In this document: positions 29,577-31,208 of the stretch, piece after piece
Position numbering within the stretch: the stretch's first letter is position 1
Layout: the number at the start of each line of letters is the position of its first letter
NCBI GenBank assembly: GCA_031422555.1
Contig: JANPLZ010000029.1
Span: 1 to 31,208 of the forward strand
Direction: 5' to 3'
Length of the DNA: 31,208 nucleotides
Source of the DNA: JANNAT01 sp031422555
GTDB lineage: Bacteria; Pseudomonadota; Alphaproteobacteria; Rhodobacterales; Rhodobacteraceae
Program-made: the position numbers and the translations under genes
Notes under the pieces: model-generated
What the model saw: the letters and a program-made list of their open reading frames with translations, nothing else
Told to the model about the DNA's origin: nothing
Databases searched by the model: none

Positions 29577-29660
29577 GGGCGACGTGCTGCAAGGTGCGGC
29601 AGGAGACTGTAACTCTCCCGAGGCGACTCGTGCCTGGTTCGATTCCAGGGTCGCCCACCA
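29577..29660 (+). tRNA. tRNA with tyrosine anticodon GTA, long variable arm, unusual D-arm
   Basis: The 84-nt gene folds as a cloverleaf with an encoded CCA end. The acceptor stem is GGGCGAC/GTCGCCC with discriminator A. The anticodon arm is GGAGA/TCTCC around CTGTAAC, giving anticodon GTA. The variable arm is CGAG/CTCG with a GCGA tetraloop, and the T-arm is CCTGG/CCAGG around TTCGATT. A long variable arm fits bacterial tRNA-Tyr. The D-arm is odd: position 8 is G, not T, and position 14 is C, not A, while a 6-bp D-stem (TGCTGC/GCGGCA) closing a 5-nt loop AAGGT is possible. The rest of the structure and a good promoter argue that it is functional. Confidence 0.8.
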
Positions 29661-29727
29661 TTCTTCGCCAGATCAACGGCTTAGAATTTGTGACTTCCCG
29701 GCGCGCCGCACAGGTGAGACGCACGGC

Positions 29728-30006
29728 ATGCACCAAACTGCCTATCTAAGTACTTCTCGGCACGGAATTTTTTATTTTCGCTGGCCAAGACCCGCTTCAT
29801 TACATCCGTCGGGCCTACGCACCGATATCAAGCTGTCTTTGGGCACACGCAAACCCATGTTCGCTAAGCGTTTATCACTTATGATGGTTTGGGCTGGTCA
29901 ATCCGAACGCGCCAAGACATCAACTTACGGGATGCGCTATGATCAAATCCGTACACAAGTTCAGACTCACCCCACCACAGTCGCCCCCGGCTTGCCGCAC
30001 CGATAA
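29728..30006 (+). pseudogene. Truncated site-specific integrase (tyrosine recombinase), N-terminal fragment
   Basis: The 92-codon fragment begins MHQTAYLSTSRHGIFYFRW and continues with HIKLSLGTR-like text (DIKLSLGTRKPMFAKRLSLM), which is the N-terminal (DUF6538-like) region of phage/island integrases as I know them. An intact enzyme would be around 400 residues or more; here the core-binding and catalytic domains with the R...H-x-x-R...Y residues are missing. The last 20 or so codons no longer resemble the family, and the frame closes at TAA (30004-30006). Its place 67 bases past the 3' end of a tRNA gene is where island integrases normally lie. It is probably a relic of the element that used this tRNA as attachment site. 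Confidence 0.72.
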
Positions 30007-30063
30007 CCGGTTGCTTTGTCCGCCAACCGGTGGAACTGTCTGCATAAAATATCACAGGGCACC

Positions 30064-31208
30064 ATGTACGAAAACGCATTCAACACCATCGAACGCAACC
30101 TGCGGGCCGAAGAAGGCATTGCCAACGAACTTGACTATGTTGAACAGACCTCTTGGGTGCTGTTCCTCAAGTACCTGCATGACTTGGAAACCGAACGCCG
30201 CGACCGGGCGGAACTGGACGGTGAAGCCTACACCCCGATCATCAACGGGCAGTATCGGTGGGACCAATGGGCTGCCCCCAAGATCAATGGCGCTTTCGAT
30301 CATAACACGGCCATGATCGGCGACGACCTGATCAGCTTTGTCGATCAAAAGCTGTTTCCGTTTCTTGCAGGCTTCCGCCAATCGGCCACCGGGCCGCAAA
30401 CCATCGAATACAAGATCGGTGAGATTTTCACCGAACTGCGCAACAAGTTCCGCTCTGGCTATATTCTGCGGGACGTGCTGGAAATTCTGGACGCCCTGAA
30501 TTTCAATACCCAAGCTGACCGCCACGAACTGTCGCAGCTTTATGAAAGCCGCATCCGGCGCATGGGCAATGCGGGGCGCAATGGCGGAGAATATTACACC
30601 CCCCGCCCGCTGATCCGGGCGATGATCGCGGTCACGGCCCCCAAGCTGGGCGAAACCATCTACGATGGCGCTGTCGGGTCGGCGGGGTTTTTGTGCGAAG
30701 CCTATGATTACCTGCGCACCGATACGCTGACGGCATCCGAATACGAAACCCTGCAAACCCGCACCTTTTACGGGCAAGAGAAAAAGGGCCTCGCCTATAT
30801 CATCGGCATCATGAATATGGTGCTGCACGGGATCGAGGCCCCGAACCTTGTCCATTCCAACACGCTGAATGAAAACGTGATGGACATACAGGAAAAAGAC
30901 CGCCACGACATCATCCTTGCCAATCCCCCCTTTGGCGGCGGTGAGCGGCGAGAGGTGCAGCAGAATTTCCCCATCCGCACGGGCGAGACCGCCTATCTGT
31001 TCTTGCAACACTTCATCCGCAAGTTGCGCGCCGGGGGGCGGGCGGCGGTGGTGATCAAGAACACCTTCCTCAGCAATACTGACAACGCATCGGTGGCCCT
31101 GCGGCGTGAGTTGATGGAGGCGGCAGAGTTGCACACCATCCTTGATTGCCCGCAAGGCACGTTTCAGGGGGCCGGGGTCAAGACCGTGGTGCTGTTTTTC
31201 GAGAAAGG
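30064..31208 (+). CDS. hsdM: Type I restriction-modification system DNA methyltransferase subunit (HsdM), partial at window edge
   Basis: The reading frame runs from an ATG at 30064 to the window edge with no stop, giving 381 codons of an N6-adenine methyltransferase. The N-terminal helical HsdM domain (about 5-145; EQTSWVLFLKYLHDLE) is followed by GGEYYTPRPLI (174-184), the SAM-binding motif I YDGAVGSAGFLCEAYDY (200-216) and the catalytic motif IV NPPF (287-290). IRKLRAGGRAAVVIKNTFL follows. HsdM with HsdS and HsdR methylates and protects host DNA while unmodified DNA is cut. The start is preceded by AGGG, and the gene lies 57 bases after the integrase relic. The hsdS and hsdR genes should lie to the right. 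Confidence 0.93.
   Translation, partial: MYENAFNTIERNLRAEEGIANELDYVEQTSWVLFLKYLHDLETERRDRAELDGEAYTPIINGQYRWDQWAAPKINGAFDHNTAMIGDDLISFVDQKLFPFLAGFRQSATGPQTIEYKIGEIFTELRNKFRSGYILRDVLEILDALNFNTQADRHELSQLYESRIRRMGNAGRNGGEYYTPRPLIRAMIAVTAPKLGETIYDGAVGSAGFLCEAYDYLRTDTLTASEYETLQTRTFYGQEKKGLAYIIGIMNMVLHGIEAPNLVHSNTLNENVMDIQEKDRHDIILANPPFGGGERREVQQNFPIRTGETAYLFLQHFIRKLRAGGRAAVVIKNTFLSNTDNASVALRRELMEAAELHTILDCPQGTFQGAGVKTVVLFFEK

Overview
The window looks like a chromosomal segment of a Rhodobacterales alphaproteobacterium. Support for this is the high GC content with strong GC bias at third codon positions, runs of short-overlap (ATGA/GTGA) operons, the hisBH...hisAFE arrangement, and a dispersed intergenic element (TTTCAT-type box plus G-rich hairpin) that I associate from memory with that order. 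Assignment below order is not possible from this sequence.

Layout. 151-795: an ExoY-type sugar transferase, probably part of an exopolysaccharide locus to the left. 922-13736: two divergent operons for aerobic, CoA-dependent anthranilate (2-aminobenzoate) catabolism. The leftward operon (8851 to 922) encodes 2-aminobenzoyl-CoA monooxygenase/reductase, an SDR, a MarR regulator, an atypical crotonase, an acyl-CoA dehydrogenase, a hotdog thioesterase, a RidA-family protein and the CoA ligase. The rightward operon (8959 to 13736) encodes enoyl-CoA hydratase, 3-hydroxyacyl-CoA dehydrogenase, a PcaF-like thiolase, a kynureninase-like PLP enzyme and a flavin reductase. A near-perfect palindrome lies in the shared promoter region. 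18881-13876 (leftward): isatin hydrolase, a MarR regulator and the two subunits of an indolepyruvate:ferredoxin-type oxidoreductase.

Read together, these genes suggest a funnel of indolic and kynurenine-type compounds into 2-aminobenzoyl-CoA. The most interesting idea is that isatinate, the product of isatin hydrolase and itself a 2-oxo acid, is oxidatively decarboxylated straight to 2-aminobenzoyl-CoA by the neighbouring IorAB-like enzyme, so that free anthranilate and the ATP-dependent ligase are bypassed. This is inference.

19274-25904: fucU-like mutarotase and ribokinase, a GntR/FCD regulator, phosphomannomutase (manB/cpsG), hisB-hisH, an EamA exporter and a DUF2147 periplasmic protein. 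26062-27986: hisA, hisF, hisE. 28047-29440: a YccU-like CoA-binding protein, preceded by a candidate small RNA or terminator-bearing leader, and an RlmB-type 23S rRNA methyltransferase. 29577-29660: a tRNA with a tyrosine anticodon but an unusual D-arm, with a strong promoter. Immediately beyond it are a truncated tyrosine-recombinase gene and the start of a type I restriction-modification methyltransferase (hsdM) that leaves the window at the right edge; this is probably the edge of a tRNA-associated genomic island.

No CRISPR array, insertion sequence, rRNA or replication origin was seen.
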